A stretch of 64,000 bases of DNA from Aureimonas sp. OT7 (lineage in GTDB: Bacteria; Pseudomonadota; Alphaproteobacteria; Rhizobiales; Rhizobiaceae). The notes under the pieces are model-generated. The model was not told the DNA's origin and did not search any database. It was given only the letters and a program-made list of their open reading frames with translations. The DNA lies in assembly GCF_014844055.1 (NCBI RefSeq), contig NZ_CP062167.1, positions 3,013,501 through 3,077,500 of the forward strand, read 5' to 3'. Position 1 is the first letter of the stretch; the number at the start of each line of letters is the position of its first letter. Below are positions 17,083 through 26,106 of this stretch, piece after piece. A program made the translations under genes and the position numbers.

Positions 17083-17844
17083 ATTCCAAGCTTCGCATTC
17101 CTTGCATCCGATACGCCGGAAGCGCAGTCGGCCTTGGCGCGGCTGACCGCGCTTTACGACGGCGCCCCGGCCGACGATGCCGACGTGATCGTGGCACTGG
17201 GCGGCGACGGTTTCATGCTTCAGGTGCTGCACCGCTACATGAACAGCGGCAAGGCCATCTACGGCATGAACCGGGGCACGGTCGGCTTCCTGATGAATGC
17301 CTACCGCGAGGAAGGGCTGGAAGCGCGCCTTGCCGTCGCGCTTCGCAGCACGATCCACCCGCTCCGCATGATTGCAAGCGACAAGACCGGGCAGGATTAC
17401 GAGGCACTGGCCATCAACGAGGTGGCGCTGTTCCGCCAGTCCTTCCAGATCGCGCGGCTTCGCATCTCCATCGACGGCAAGGTCCGGCTGGACGAGCTTG
17501 CCTGCGACGGCGTCATGGTGGCCACGGCCACAGGCTCCACGGCCTACAACCTGTCGGCCGGCGGGCCCATCATCCCCATCGATGCGCCCCTGCTGGCGCT
17601 GACACCCGTGAGCCCGTTCCGCCCGCGGCGCTGGCGCGGCGCGGTGCTGCACAACCGGCAGACGGTGGAAATCGAGGTGCTGGAACCGGAGAAGCGGCCC
17701 GTCAACGCCGTGGCCGACCATTTCGAGGTCAAGTCCATCCTGCGTATCCGCATAAACGAGGAGCGCGGCTCCAGCTGCGCGATCCTGTTCGACCGCGACC
17801 ACAGCTGGGACGAGCGCATCCTGGCGGAGCAGTTTCGCTACTAG
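17083..17844 (+). CDS. nadK: NAD kinase, with non-standard start codon
   Basis: About 253 residues. It phosphorylates NAD to NADP. Motifs: ALGGDGFML (GGDG, catalytic Asp), the NEVAL strand, and ACDGVMVATATGSTAYNLSAGG. The coding frame is family-like well before the first usable codon TTG at 17134: IPSFAFLASDTPEAQSALAR aligns with the usual N-terminal strand of rhizobial NAD kinases (from memory of the family). The only position giving that start is ATT at 17083, behind GGGGGCAGG. No ATG or GTG occurs in frame between the upstream stop (17026) and 17134. Either ATT is used, as known for infC, or TTG at 17134 gives a shortened protein. The stop overlaps that of the convergent flavin reductase. 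Confidence 0.85.
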   Translation: MPSFAFLASDTPEAQSALARLTALYDGAPADDADVIVALGGDGFMLQVLHRYMNSGKAIYGMNRGTVGFLMNAYREEGLEARLAVALRSTIHPLRMIASDKTGQDYEALAINEVALFRQSFQIARLRISIDGKVRLDELACDGVMVATATGSTAYNLSAGGPIIPIDAPLLALTPVSPFRPRRWRGAVLHNRQTVEIEVLEPEKRPVNAVADHFEVKSILRIRINEERGSSCAILFDRDHSWDERILAEQFRY

Positions 17845-18464
17845 TCGAGGTCGCTGGCGTCGGGCGCCTTGGGCCGGAACATCTCGAACACCTCGCGCGT
17901 CACGGCATAGTCCATGTAGCCGAGGCGCGATAAAGGCGCGGCCAGCGCCATGTCGATCCGCCCATCGCGGATCAGCGCGTCGTCGAGATGGATGCCGACA
18001 ACCTGCCCGATCACGACGACGTTGCCGGAATGCCCACCGTCGATATCGCGCGGGTGAAACCACTCGGTCACCCGGCACTCCAGCGCGGCAGGGCTTTCGG
18101 CGACGCGCGGCGCCGAGACGAGGCGACACGGCGCCTCTGTCAGCCCGGAGAAGGAAAATTCACTCGTGCCGCGCGGCGCCGGTGCCGAACTGCGGTTCAG
18201 CGCTTCGGCCAGCTGCTCCGTCGCGAAGTTGCAGACGAATTCGCCGCTTTCGATCGCGAAGGTGGCAGAGTCCTTCATGCCGCCAGACGAGAACATGACC
18301 AGCTTGGGCTTGTCCGAAATGGCGTTGAAGAAGCTGTAGGGCGACAGGTTCACCGCGCCGCCGCGTGACCGGGTGGAGATCCAGCCGATGGGACGCGGCG
18401 ACACGATGGCCTTGAAGGGGTCGTGCGCAAGGCCGTGGCGATTGTCGGACGTCTCGTAGAACAT
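17841..18464 (-). CDS. Flavin reductase family protein (FMN-binding split barrel)
   Basis: 207 residues. The pattern FKAIVSPRPIGWISTRS followed by NLSPYSFFNAISDKP is typical of the split-barrel flavoproteins related to flavin:NAD(P)H reductases. The family binds FMN as a dimer; many members have unknown partners. The stop shares the four bases CTAG (17841-17844) with the stop of the convergent NAD kinase gene, so no terminator can lie between them. The nitroreductase gene lies 6 bp upstream on the same strand, giving a likely two-gene redox operon. Confidence 0.85.
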   Translation of the reverse strand: MFYETSDNRHGLAHDPFKAIVSPRPIGWISTRSRGGAVNLSPYSFFNAISDKPKLVMFSSGGMKDSATFAIESGEFVCNFATEQLAEALNRSSAPAPRGTSEFSFSGLTEAPCRLVSAPRVAESPAALECRVTEWFHPRDIDGGHSGNVVVIGQVVGIHLDDALIRDGRIDMALAAPLSRLGYMDYAVTREVFEMFRPKAPDASDLD

Positions 18465-18470
18465 GGCGTC

Positions 18471-19040
18471 TCAGCCCTTTGCCAGCGTAACGATCTCGGA
18501 CAGTTCGGGGCGCGGACGCTCCGACCGCTCGTCCGCCGGGGTCCCCACATAAAGAAACCCGGCGATTTTTTCGTCCGGGGAAACCCCAAGCGCCGCCTTG
18601 GCCCGGTCGTCATAGGCGGGCCACTCCGTCAGCCAGGTGGCGGCGTAGCCATGCGCGCCCATCGCATGGATCACGTTCATGGTCAGCGCGCCGGCCGACA
18701 ATACCTGCTCCCATTCCGGTATCTTGAAATGCGGGGCCGCTCTGGACACCACGACGACGACGAGCGGCGCGCGGGTGAAGCGGTCCAGCTCGAAGGCGCG
18801 GCGCGCCTCCGAGAGCGGGCCTTCGTTGCTCTCGGCGATGTCGGCCATCGCCTTGCCCAGGGTGGCGGCGGCATCGCCACGGATGAGAATCAGCCGCCAT
18901 GGAGCAAGCTTGCCGTGATCGGGCACGCGGACCGCAAGTCGCAGGATCTGGTCGAGTTCCTCGCCCTCGGGCGCCGGGGCCTTGATATCGGGGATCGAGA
19001 TCGAACGCCGCGTCGCCAGATGGTGCTTCAGTTCGGTCAT
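18471..19040 (-). CDS. Nitroreductase family protein (YdjA-like)
   Basis: 189 residues from MTELKHHLATRRSISIPDI. FMN-binding features of the family are present: the Arg-Arg-Ser near the N-terminus, RVPDHGKLAPWRLILIRG, and the C-terminal GFLYVGTP. The short length and PDHGKLAPWR block place it with YdjA-like reductases, which use NAD(P)H on nitro or quinone compounds. A longer in-frame reading exists upstream, but its Arg-rich sequence is not family-like. Cotranscription with the flavin reductase, 6 bp away, is likely. Confidence 0.85.
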   Translation of the reverse strand: MTELKHHLATRRSISIPDIKAPAPEGEELDQILRLAVRVPDHGKLAPWRLILIRGDAAATLGKAMADIAESNEGPLSEARRAFELDRFTRAPLVVVVVSRAAPHFKIPEWEQVLSAGALTMNVIHAMGAHGYAATWLTEWPAYDDRAKAALGVSPDEKIAGFLYVGTPADERSERPRPELSEIVTLAKG

Positions 19041-19171
19041 CGTCGTCGATCTTCCTCTGCCATCATCACTTTTCGGCCCGATTTCAAGGCGCACCTTGCG
19101 CCGCGACCGGATCGTCAGCCATATCGGGGCGACGAAACTTTGCCAATGCGAAATGGGATGAAGGGCTACGC

Positions 19172-20377
19172 GTGAGAAAGTCGAGTGCCATGTTGCTTGT
19201 CGCGCTCGCGATGGCGTCGTCGAATGCGTTTGCGCAAGGCGGCCCGCCCCCGGGCGGTGGCGGCGACGACGACAGCGGCGGCGCCTATGCCTCTCCCTCG
19301 GGCATTCCTGACGCAATGCAGAACGAGCGGCTCGGCATTCCCTTCGGCAACGGGCGCGGCCCGCAGGACCGGATCGAGCTGCCGATGCCAGCCGACGGCC
19401 TATCCTCCTATGCGGTGCCCAACCTTCCCGCGATTCCCGGCGATATCCTGCCGCAGCTCAATGACACTGCGCGCAACGGCGCACTGACGTTCAACGCACT
19501 CATGGGCGAGGATGGCGCGGCCATTCCAAACGGCCTGGTCTGGCGCCTGTTCTCCACCCGCCTCAACCGGGAAGGCAAGCTGCAACTCGTCGGCATCCAG
19601 CGGGGTGGCAGCGTCCAGTTCAACGTACCGACGGGCTCCTACCTGCTGCATGTCGGATACGGCCGCGCCGGGGTTACCAAGCGCATCGACTTCGATGGCA
19701 GGAGTTTGACGGATACCGTCGTGCTGGAGGCCGGCGGATTGCGGCTCAGTGCCACCGCCGGCAACGGCGAGGCGATCACCTCCAAGCTCCTTACCTTCGA
19801 CATCTATACGCAGGGGCCTACCGCGCAGGACCGACGGTTGGTGGCCGAGGACGTCGCTCCGGGAACCGTGGTGCGGTTGAACGCCGGCGATTATCACGTC
19901 GTTTCCAACTACGGGGCGGTCAACGCGGTGGCACGCGCGGACATCAAGGTGGAAACCGGACGCGTCACCGACGCACGGCTGACGCAGCGTGCGGCCGAGG
20001 TGACGCTGAAGCTGGTGCGCGAGGCCGGGGGCGAAGCGCTTGCCGATACCGCCTGGTCCATCTCGTCATCGCAGGGCGACCTCATCCGCGAGAATGTCGG
20101 CGCGTTCGCGTCCATGGTGCTGGCCGAGGGCGAATACCTCATCGTCGCCAAGAACAAGGACCGCATCTACCAGCGCGTCTACAATGTCGCGGCCGGCCGG
20201 AACGAAGAGGTCGAGCTGGTGGCCAACGGCACCGCTACGCCCCAGCCGGCGGCCGACGGCAGCGGCGACGAGATATCCGCCGGCCCGGTGCCGAGCTTCG
20301 AGGAGTTGGGAGGGGAAGCGGCGGCAGAGACCGAGGGCGACGTGTCGGGCGATGCCGATCTGGGCTCCGGCGACTGA
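19172..20377 (+). CDS. Exported protein of unknown function with three internal beta repeats
   Basis: 401 residues starting at GTG. Residues 1-21 are a signal peptide (MRKSSAMLLVALAMASSNAF then AQ), followed by a Gly/Asp-rich linker. Three similar units are visible at about 148-195, 232-280 and 313-350. Each begins with a turn such as VPTGSYLLHVGYG, LNAGDYHVVSNYG or LAEGEYLIVAKNK, then a strand and a run ending in L-x-A or L-x-K. This suggests small beta-sandwich domains. The C-terminus is acidic and low-complexity. It is probably periplasmic. The stop at 20375-20377 abuts the convergent stop at 20378 with no gap. No enzyme motif was recognised. Confidence 0.7.
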   Translation: MRKSSAMLLVALAMASSNAFAQGGPPPGGGGDDDSGGAYASPSGIPDAMQNERLGIPFGNGRGPQDRIELPMPADGLSSYAVPNLPAIPGDILPQLNDTARNGALTFNALMGEDGAAIPNGLVWRLFSTRLNREGKLQLVGIQRGGSVQFNVPTGSYLLHVGYGRAGVTKRIDFDGRSLTDTVVLEAGGLRLSATAGNGEAITSKLLTFDIYTQGPTAQDRRLVAEDVAPGTVVRLNAGDYHVVSNYGAVNAVARADIKVETGRVTDARLTQRAAEVTLKLVREAGGEALADTAWSISSSQGDLIRENVGAFASMVLAEGEYLIVAKNKDRIYQRVYNVAAGRNEEVELVANGTATPQPAADGSGDEISAGPVPSFEELGGEAAAETEGDVSGDADLGSGD

Positions 20378-21547
20378 CTACCGCGCCACGCCTGCCCGGA
20401 CGCCGAAGCCCGCTATATCGCAGAGCATGCCATGCGCCTTCGCGGCGTCTGCCCCGGCCGAAAGGCAGGATGCCATGGCCTCCCCGGCCTTGCGCTGGAA
20501 CTCCGGATAGCCGGGGTAGCGCGGCCGCGTCCATGCCGTCTCCATCGACGAGTAAGAGCCCGACTGGAACCCATTGAAGATACGGTCTATTTCTGGATCG
20601 TCCCATTCCGCGCGCGCGGCAGCCTGCCCATGGTGATGGCCGATCCGGCGATGGACGATGCCAAGCTCCAGTGCATGCCGAATGAAGGCCAGCGCCATAT
20701 CCCTGTCGGACGCCGAGGCAGACAGGCCGAGCGCGGTTCCGCCGATGGTGGAGCCGGCGTGATAAGGCGCATCGAGGCCGGCGAAAGGCGCAAAGCCGAG
20801 GCGACGACGCATGTCTGCCTCGCCATAGGTGGCATATCCATACACGGCCGGCGTGTAGACGATATCGTCGCGCGCGATCATCTGTTCATGCAGGTCGATG
20901 CTGTTCCAGCCATGCGCCTCCGGCGGGCAAAGCCGGATCAACTCATCCATCGCCTGGTACGCCCTGGCGAAGGACGCCTCCGGTATCTCCAGGAGCGCGT
21001 CATCATCCGCGCGCACCGGCTGGCCGATATTGGCCATGTACGACAGGATGGACATGAAGGCGTGCGGCGTCTGGAGGGCCGTTCCCAACCATAGGCCCGA
21101 TCCACGCGCCAGCCGCCCGAGCTGCAGAACGTCGGCATGGCTTTCGGGCACCCGGCCGCCGATCCGTTCCAGAAGGTCGGGGCGGTATGCGGCATTCTGC
21201 GTCGCCCCATCGATGGGTGCACCCCAGACATGCTCTCGATACCGGTAGGTTGCGAGGCTCGGACCGATGTAAAGGTTTGCCCGGTCGTCTCCGAGGAGAT
21301 CGGCAAGAGGGGCTTCCAGCGGTTCGAAGCATCCAGAGGCGGCGATGCGCCCGCAGAAGGGGTGGTCGAAGATGACGATGTCGTATTGCGCGGCCACGCC
21401 TTCGATGCCCTGATGCTCGAAATCGCTGAGCGGCCTTTCGACCTGGGCCACGTCCGCGCCGGGGTATCGTTCGGTGAAGCTGCGGATCGCCTCGGCGATG
21501 GGGGCCAGGGCCCGCCGGTTGCTCCAATTGAGGATTCGAACGCTCAT
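20378..21547 (-). CDS. Solute-binding-protein-fold protein without signal peptide
   Basis: 389 residues resembling type-1 extracellular solute-binding proteins of carbohydrate ABC systems: [20 protein letters not shown], then [35 protein letters not shown] and a C-terminal [11 protein letters not shown]. There is no hydrophobic leader, lipobox or twin-Arg motif, and no ABC permease is near. Its ATG overlaps the MaoC stop by 4 bp, so it is made with the CoA-transferase/MaoC enzymes in the cytoplasm. It may be a ligand sensor, a chaperone-like binder or an enzyme built on the binding fold, as thiaminase I is. None of these can be decided from the sequence. Confidence 0.7.
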   Translation of the reverse strand: MSVRILNWSNRRALAPIAEAIRSFTERYPGADVAQVERPLSDFEHQGIEGVAAQYDIVIFDHPFCGRIAASGCFEPLEAPLADLLGDDRANLYIGPSLATYRYREHVWGAPIDGATQNAAYRPDLLERIGGRVPESHADVLQLGRLARGSGLWLGTALQTPHAFMSILSYMANIGQPVRADDDALLEIPEASFARAYQAMDELIRLCPPEAHGWNSIDLHEQMIARDDIVYTPAVYGYATYGEADMRRRLGFAPFAGLDAPYHAGSTIGGTALGLSASASDRDMALAFIRHALELGIVHRRIGHHHGQAAARAEWDDPEIDRIFNGFQSGSYSSMETAWTRPRYPGYPEFQRKAGEAMASCLSAGADAAKAHGMLCDIAGFGVRAGVAR

Positions 21548-21996
21548 GCGGCAAGCGCCTCCCGGCGCGTCACGATGTGGATATGACTGGCGAAGAGCGC
21601 CACTGAATCGTCCTTCTTCAACACCTCGACATTCTCGATCACGAGCCCCTGGTCGGGGCGCTTGTGGTCCCGCTTCTCGGTGATCGTGGTTCGGACCCTG
21701 ATCGTATCGTTGATGAAGACGGGCCGGACGAAACGCAGCCTGTCATAGCCGTACGACATGCTGTGCGGATTGATGACGCTGGCGGCCATCCCGATGCCGA
21801 CGCTGAACACCAGCGTGCCATGCGCGATCCTCTGCCTGAACGGCTGCGTTGCGCACCAGTCGGCATCCATGTGGTGGGGGAAGAAGTCGCCGGTCTGCCC
21901 GGCATGCAGTACGATGTCCGCTTCCGTGATGGTGCGTCCGCTTGTCAGGGTCGTTTCGCCGACCAGGTAGTCCTCGAAATATCGCTCGACGATCAT
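21544..21996 (-). CDS. MaoC family dehydratase/hydratase
   Basis: 150 residues with a hot-dog fold pattern. The hydratase-2 motif region [20 protein letters not shown] carries the Asp and His expected for catalysis, followed by [15 protein letters not shown]. Such enzymes add or remove water on acyl-CoA esters such as mesaconyl- or crotonyl-type thioesters. It overlaps the CoA transferase stop and the next gene's start by 4 bp each, so the three products are tightly linked. The CoA transferase would supply its acyl-CoA substrate. The start at 21996 is preceded by a GGAGGAG-type site. Confidence 0.88.
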   Translation of the reverse strand: MIVERYFEDYLVGETTLTSGRTITEADIVLHAGQTGDFFPHHMDADWCATQPFRQRIAHGTLVFSVGIGMAASVINPHSMSYGYDRLRFVRPVFINDTIRVRTTITEKRDHKRPDQGLVIENVEVLKKDDSVALFASHIHIVTRREALAA

Positions 21997-23192
21997 TTGC
22001 ACTCCTCCGCCATACGCATGCTGTCCAGTATCTCCTTGTTGTGCTCGCCAACCTTCGGCGCGCCGCGCCCGGACGTGAGGATCCGGCCATCTACGCGGAT
22101 GGGACAGCGCGTGGTGCGCAGTGTCGCCCCCGTGTTGGTGCTGACCTGCTGGACCATGCCGAGCGATTTGAAACCCTCGTGCGAGACAAGTTCCGGCCAG
22201 CTCATCACAGGGGCGCACCAGATGTCGGCGGGCTCCAGCACGGCCAGCCACTCGGCGGTGGACCGTGTGGCGATGTGGCGGGAAATGATCGCCTTGATCT
22301 CGTCGCGGCCGTCGAACCAGGTGGCCGGCGCATGATAGGGCTCCAGTTCCGGCGCCTCGATCAGGCCGGCCAGCTTGTCGATGGGGTTCATGGCGATGGC
22401 CAGGAAACCGTCGCGCGTCGGATAGATGCCGTATGGCGCGCTCAGATAGGCACTGGCGCTGCCGATGCTGCCGCGCACCGGCGCCTTTTCGCCATCGTTC
22501 AGGAAGGTACTGAAGAACTCGAACTGGAGATCCAGGATGGACTCCATCAGGCTGACATCGATACGACCGCCCCGCCCGCTGACGCCGCGCCGCACCAGCG
22601 CGGCGAGTATCCCCTGGACGAGGTGGGTGCCCGTCATCATGTCGGCCACGGCGACGCCGGTGGCGACGGGCGGCTCGCTGGCATTGCCCGACATCCAGGC
22701 AAGGCCCGACATGGCCTGCACCAGAAGATCCTGCCCGGGCTTGCCGCGCCAGGGCCCGGCATCTCCGTAGCCCGAGACCGAGGCATAGACGAGCGCGGGA
22801 TTGATCGTGCGCACGTCCTCGTATCCGAGACCGAGGCGCTCCATGACGCCGGGCCTGAAGTTCTGGATCATGACGTCGGCCGTCTTCAGCAGCGTCCGGA
22901 GCCGGGCCATATCGTCAGGATTCTTCAGGTCGGCGGCAAGGCTTCGCTTGTTGCGGTTGATGGTGTGAAACAGGGTACTGTCGCCGTCGATCCGCAAGTT
23001 CGAGACATAGAGCCGCCGGCTGAGGTCGCCGCCGTCCGGGCGTTCGACCTTGATGACGTCGGCTCCGAGATCGGCCAGCCGCAGCGAGGCCGAGGGCCCG
23101 GCCAGGAACTGGCTGAAATCCAGGACCGTGATCCCGGCGAGCGGCAGGTCAGCCGCCTCCCCGTTCGAAGTGGAGTTTCTGTTCAGCATCAT
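21993..23192 (-). CDS. CaiB/BaiF family CoA transferase (class III)
   Basis: 399 residues. Class III features: [20 protein letters not shown] near the N-terminus, [25 protein letters not shown], and the catalytic Asp in [14 protein letters not shown] (about residue 175). It moves CoA between a donor thioester and a carboxylate, activating an imported acid. It is followed by the MaoC gene in a 4-bp overlap and preceded by the TRAP large permease with a 13-bp gap. The layout matches uptake then CoA activation then hydration, as in itaconate or mesaconate routes, but no citramalyl-CoA lyase is present. Confidence 0.9.
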   Translation of the reverse strand: MMLNRNSTSNGEAADLPLAGITVLDFSQFLAGPSASLRLADLGADVIKVERPDGGDLSRRLYVSNLRIDGDSTLFHTINRNKRSLAADLKNPDDMARLRTLLKTADVMIQNFRPGVMERLGLGYEDVRTINPALVYASVSGYGDAGPWRGKPGQDLLVQAMSGLAWMSGNASEPPVATGVAVADMMTGTHLVQGILAALVRRGVSGRGGRIDVSLMESILDLQFEFFSTFLNDGEKAPVRGSIGSASAYLSAPYGIYPTRDGFLAIAMNPIDKLAGLIEAPELEPYHAPATWFDGRDEIKAIISRHIATRSTAEWLAVLEPADIWCAPVMSWPELVSHEGFKSLGMVQQVSTNTGATLRTTRCPIRVDGRILTSGRGAPKVGEHNKEILDSMRMAEECK

Positions 23193-23205
23193 TGTCTCGT
23201 TGCGC

Positions 23206-24489
23206 TCAGGGCATCATCAGGTTTGGCAAGGTGAGCGAGATGGCCGGCACAAGGGTCAGCAGCACGAGCACCACCAGCAGCGCGGCCAGCAGCGGCAGCG
23301 AATGGCGGAAGGCCGATGAAACCGGAATGCGCAACACGCTGCTTGCCGTGAAGGTCAGCGTTCCGACCGGCGGCGTTACGCCGCCGAGCGTCAGGTTGAA
23401 CACGGTGACGATGCCGAAGTGGATCGGGTCTATGCCCAGCGAAACCGCCACCGGCGCAAGGATCGGCGTCAGCAGGATGATGGCCGCCGTGCCCTCGATG
23501 AACATGCCGATCGCCAGGAAGATCAGGTTGACGATCAGGAAGAAAACCAGCGAATCGTCGGTCGTCGCGATCAGGGCTGCGGCGATCTGCGTCGGGACCT
23601 GTTCCCAGACCATGTAGTAGCCGAAGGCGGAAGCCCCGCAGATGATCAGCATCACGATGGAAATGGTGGTCACCGTATCGCGGATGATCTCCGGAACCTG
23701 CGCCAGGCTCAACTCGCGATGGGCGAAGATGCCGACACCGATCGCGTAGAGAACGGCGATGGCGCCTGCCTCCGTCGGGGTGAAGACACCGTATCTGAGG
23801 CCGATGACGATGAAGAGCGGCAGGGTCAGCGCCCAGATGGCCTCGCGGAATGCGGTCCAGAGTTGACGGCCGGACACCATGTGGGTCCGTTCCGGGCGAT
23901 AGCCGCGACGCTTGGAGACGAGGTAGATGGCGATCATCAGCGCAACGGCGACCACCAGCCCCGGCACGATGCCCGCGATGAATAGACGCCCGATCGAGAC
24001 ATTGGCCATGAACGCGTAGACGATCAGGCCGATGCCGGGCGGTATCATCGCCACGATGACCGACGAGCAGGCGACGGTCGCGGCGGCAAAGCCAGCCGGA
24101 TAGCCCCGGCGTATCATCGTGGGCCCCAGCATCTTGGACAGCATGGCGGCGTCGGCATTTGCCGAGGCCGTCAGGCCGCCCATCATCGTCGCCAGGATAA
24201 CGCTGACCTGGGCGAGCCCGCCCGTGAAGTGGCCGACGAACGCGTCGGCAAGGGCAAGGAGCCGGCGGGTAATGCCGGCCGCGTTCATGATGCTGCCGGC
24301 AAGCACGAAGAAGGGGAGCGCGAGCAGCGGGAAAGACTCGGTGCTGGACACGATCCGTTGCGCGAACAGGTCGATTGGCAGCGCGCCGCCCAGCTGGAAG
24401 AACAGAAGGCTTGCCGCGATCAGCGAGAAAGCCACCGGTACGCTCATGACGAGAAGTCCGAGCATCAATGCCATGGGCCAGAGGATCAT
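23206..24489 (-). CDS. dctM: TRAP transporter large permease, DctM family
   Basis: 427 residues and about 12 membrane segments, from MILWPMALMLGLLVMSVPVA. Family blocks seen: FPLLALPFFVLAGSIMNAAG, MMGGLTASANADAAML, ATVACSSVIVAMIPPGIGLI and TLGGVTPPVGTLTF. It is the ion-coupled transport subunit of a tripartite, ATP-independent uptake system. The start overlaps the dctQ stop by 4 bp. A large upstream in-frame stretch lies within dctQ and is not used. Together with dctP and dctQ it should import an organic acid from the periplasm, coupled to sodium or proton flow. Confidence 0.92.
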   Translation of the reverse strand: MILWPMALMLGLLVMSVPVAFSLIAASLLFFQLGGALPIDLFAQRIVSSTESFPLLALPFFVLAGSIMNAAGITRRLLALADAFVGHFTGGLAQVSVILATMMGGLTASANADAAMLSKMLGPTMIRRGYPAGFAAATVACSSVIVAMIPPGIGLIVYAFMANVSIGRLFIAGIVPGLVVAVALMIAIYLVSKRRGYRPERTHMVSGRQLWTAFREAIWALTLPLFIVIGLRYGVFTPTEAGAIAVLYAIGVGIFAHRELSLAQVPEIIRDTVTTISIVMLIICGASAFGYYMVWEQVPTQIAAALIATTDDSLVFFLIVNLIFLAIGMFIEGTAAIILLTPILAPVAVSLGIDPIHFGIVTVFNLTLGGVTPPVGTLTFTASSVLRIPVSSAFRHSLPLLAALLVVLVLLTLVPAISLTLPNLMMP

Positions 24490-24989
24490 GTGTTTGCCCC
24501 CTGCCTCAACGTCCGCACCGACGAGACGGCATGACGCAGCGTCATCAGGGCGAAACCGCAGGCCGCGGCTGCGTATATGATGGCTTGCGGCAGGCGCAGG
24601 ACCGTGGTGGGCACATCCGTCGTGGACAGGGTCAGGCGCGTCGCCAGAACCGTCATCGTCAGAAGGGTGGCAAAGACGATCGTGGCTGCCGCGATCCGCA
24701 GGATACGGGATGCCATGGCCGGCAACAGGTCCACGAACGCGTCGATGGCGATGTGCCCGCCGCGCCGGAAGGCGGCGGCAGCGCCGACGAAGACTGCCCA
24801 GGCAAAGCAGATGGCCGAAAGCTCGCTCGTCCAGTTGGCGGGACGCTCCAGCGCGTAGCGGGTCAGCACGCCCCAACTGACCGATGCGACAACGATCGCG
24901 AGGGCCACGGATGCGATGATTTCCTCGATATAGAGGGTAGGTTTTTCGGCAAGGGCGACCGCCGGCCGGCCCGTTGACAGCTCCGACAT
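24486..24989 (-). CDS. dctQ: TRAP transporter small permease, DctQ family
   Basis: 167 residues with four predicted membrane helices. The DctQ signature region is YALERPANWTSELSAICFAW-AVFVGAAAAFRRGGHI. It pairs with DctM in the inner membrane. It lies 37 bp after dctP and overlaps dctM. The family mark W-[ST]-E-E/L is present as WTSEL. Confidence 0.9.
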   Translation of the reverse strand: MSELSTGRPAVALAEKPTLYIEEIIASVALAIVVASVSWGVLTRYALERPANWTSELSAICFAWAVFVGAAAAFRRGGHIAIDAFVDLLPAMASRILRIAAATIVFATLLTMTVLATRLTLSTTDVPTTVLRLPQAIIYAAAACGFALMTLRHAVSSVRTLRQGANT

Positions 24990-25026
24990 GTTGAATACCT
25001 CGGCAATGAAGAGTGGATTTGCGGGC

Positions 25027-26004
25027 TCAGTGGGAAAGAACCGTGCGAACCTCGTCGTAAATGCCGGGACTCCAGTCCGGAAACGCCGCGTAAACCTTGG
25101 CCGTCGCCTGTCTGAACGCGGCGATGTCGACGTCGTCGATGATCTCGACGCCGGATTGACGTAGATCCTCGATCAGCTTCTCGTCGTTGGCGATGGTCGT
25201 TTCCGTCATCATGCGGCCCGCGGCTTCCGCCTCTTCGACGAGAATCTGTTGAAGATCGGGCTCCAGGCCGTCAAACGTCCGCTCGTTCATGACGAGGCCG
25301 AGATAGGCGCTGAAATGCCTGGTCATCGACAGGGTCTGGCGTTGCTCGGTCAGGCGCGCACCGACGATGGACCCCAGCGGCGCCTCCACCGCCTCGACGA
25401 CGTTCTGCGACAGCGCGCTGTAGACCTCGCTCCACGGCAGGGGCGTGCCCCGCGCATCCAGCGCCGCAAAGGTTTCGACCCAGATCGGATTGGGCGCGAT
25501 CCGCATGGTGACGCCATGCAGGTCGGCCGGCGCGCGGAAAGGCTTGGCGCCCAGCATGTGCCGATTGCCGAAGAAGTAGTTGAAGGCCAGTGGACGGAAC
25601 CCGGCCTCCTCCGCCTTCGCTTTCAGGCCCTCGTACCATTCGCTGTCCAGGATGCGCTGGAAATCGGCGGGGTCGTCGAGCAGGTAGGGCCCGTTCATCA
25701 CGCCGAAATCCGGGACGTAGTCCGACATGAAGCCGGGGTCGGCTACCTGTATGATCGGCGCTCCCTGGCGGACCTGCTCATAGATTTCGCGGTTGATGCC
25801 AAGTTGCTCCGACGGGAAGACCTGGATGCGGAGCCTGCCATCACTGCGCTCCGTCACCTTTTCGGCGAACTGCGTAACGGCGGCGTGTATCGGCTCGCTC
25901 GGCGAAAGCGCATGCGCAACGCGCAATGTTGTCTGGGCCATCGCCCCGCCCGGCGCCATAAGGCAAATAGACGTGGCCAATGCGGCCCCGATCGTGAATT
26001 TCAT
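25027..26004 (-). CDS. dctP: TRAP transporter substrate-binding protein, DctP family
   Basis: 325 residues with a signal peptide MKFTIGAALATSICLMAPGG-AMA. The mature protein begins QTTLRVAHALSPSEP. DctP features include LHGVTMRIAPNPIWVETFAA, whose Arg is the usual carboxylate clamp, and LPWSEVYSALSQNVVEAVE. It binds the acid in the periplasm for DctQM. GGGAGG precedes the start at 26004. It is the first gene of a six-gene minus-strand operon (dctP, dctQ, dctM, CoA transferase, MaoC, binding-fold protein). The divergent iclR gene begins about 100 bp upstream. Confidence 0.92.
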   Translation of the reverse strand: MKFTIGAALATSICLMAPGGAMAQTTLRVAHALSPSEPIHAAVTQFAEKVTERSDGRLRIQVFPSEQLGINREIYEQVRQGAPIIQVADPGFMSDYVPDFGVMNGPYLLDDPADFQRILDSEWYEGLKAKAEEAGFRPLAFNYFFGNRHMLGAKPFRAPADLHGVTMRIAPNPIWVETFAALDARGTPLPWSEVYSALSQNVVEAVEAPLGSIVGARLTEQRQTLSMTRHFSAYLGLVMNERTFDGLEPDLQQILVEEAEAAGRMMTETTIANDEKLIEDLRQSGVEIIDDVDIAAFRQATAKVYAAFPDWSPGIYDEVRTVLSH

Positions 26005-26058
26005 TGGAAACCTCCCAGGATCGCAGATACGCCATTCCTCCAACGGCAACGATCTGCG

Positions 26059-26096
26059 ATTTTCATATTTGTCAGGTGATTTTTATTTATGAAAAT
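26059..26096. promoter_or_regulatory. Inverted repeat between dctP and iclR, candidate IclR operator
   Basis: ATTTTCATA (26059-26067) and TATGAAAAT (26088-26096) are perfect 9-bp complements separated by 20 bp. They fill the divergent promoter region of the TRAP operon and iclR. The right arm covers the first possible iclR start (26089). Binding there would block iclR and could control dctP. The IclR protein next door is the natural candidate; this is inference. Confidence 0.5.
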
Positions 26097-26106
26097 GGAG
26101 CTGTCA

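Noticed and set aside
24490..24876. Extended N-terminus for DctM
   Set aside because: The extension is read inside dctQ in another frame and lacks membrane-protein character; the ATGA overlap start is clear.
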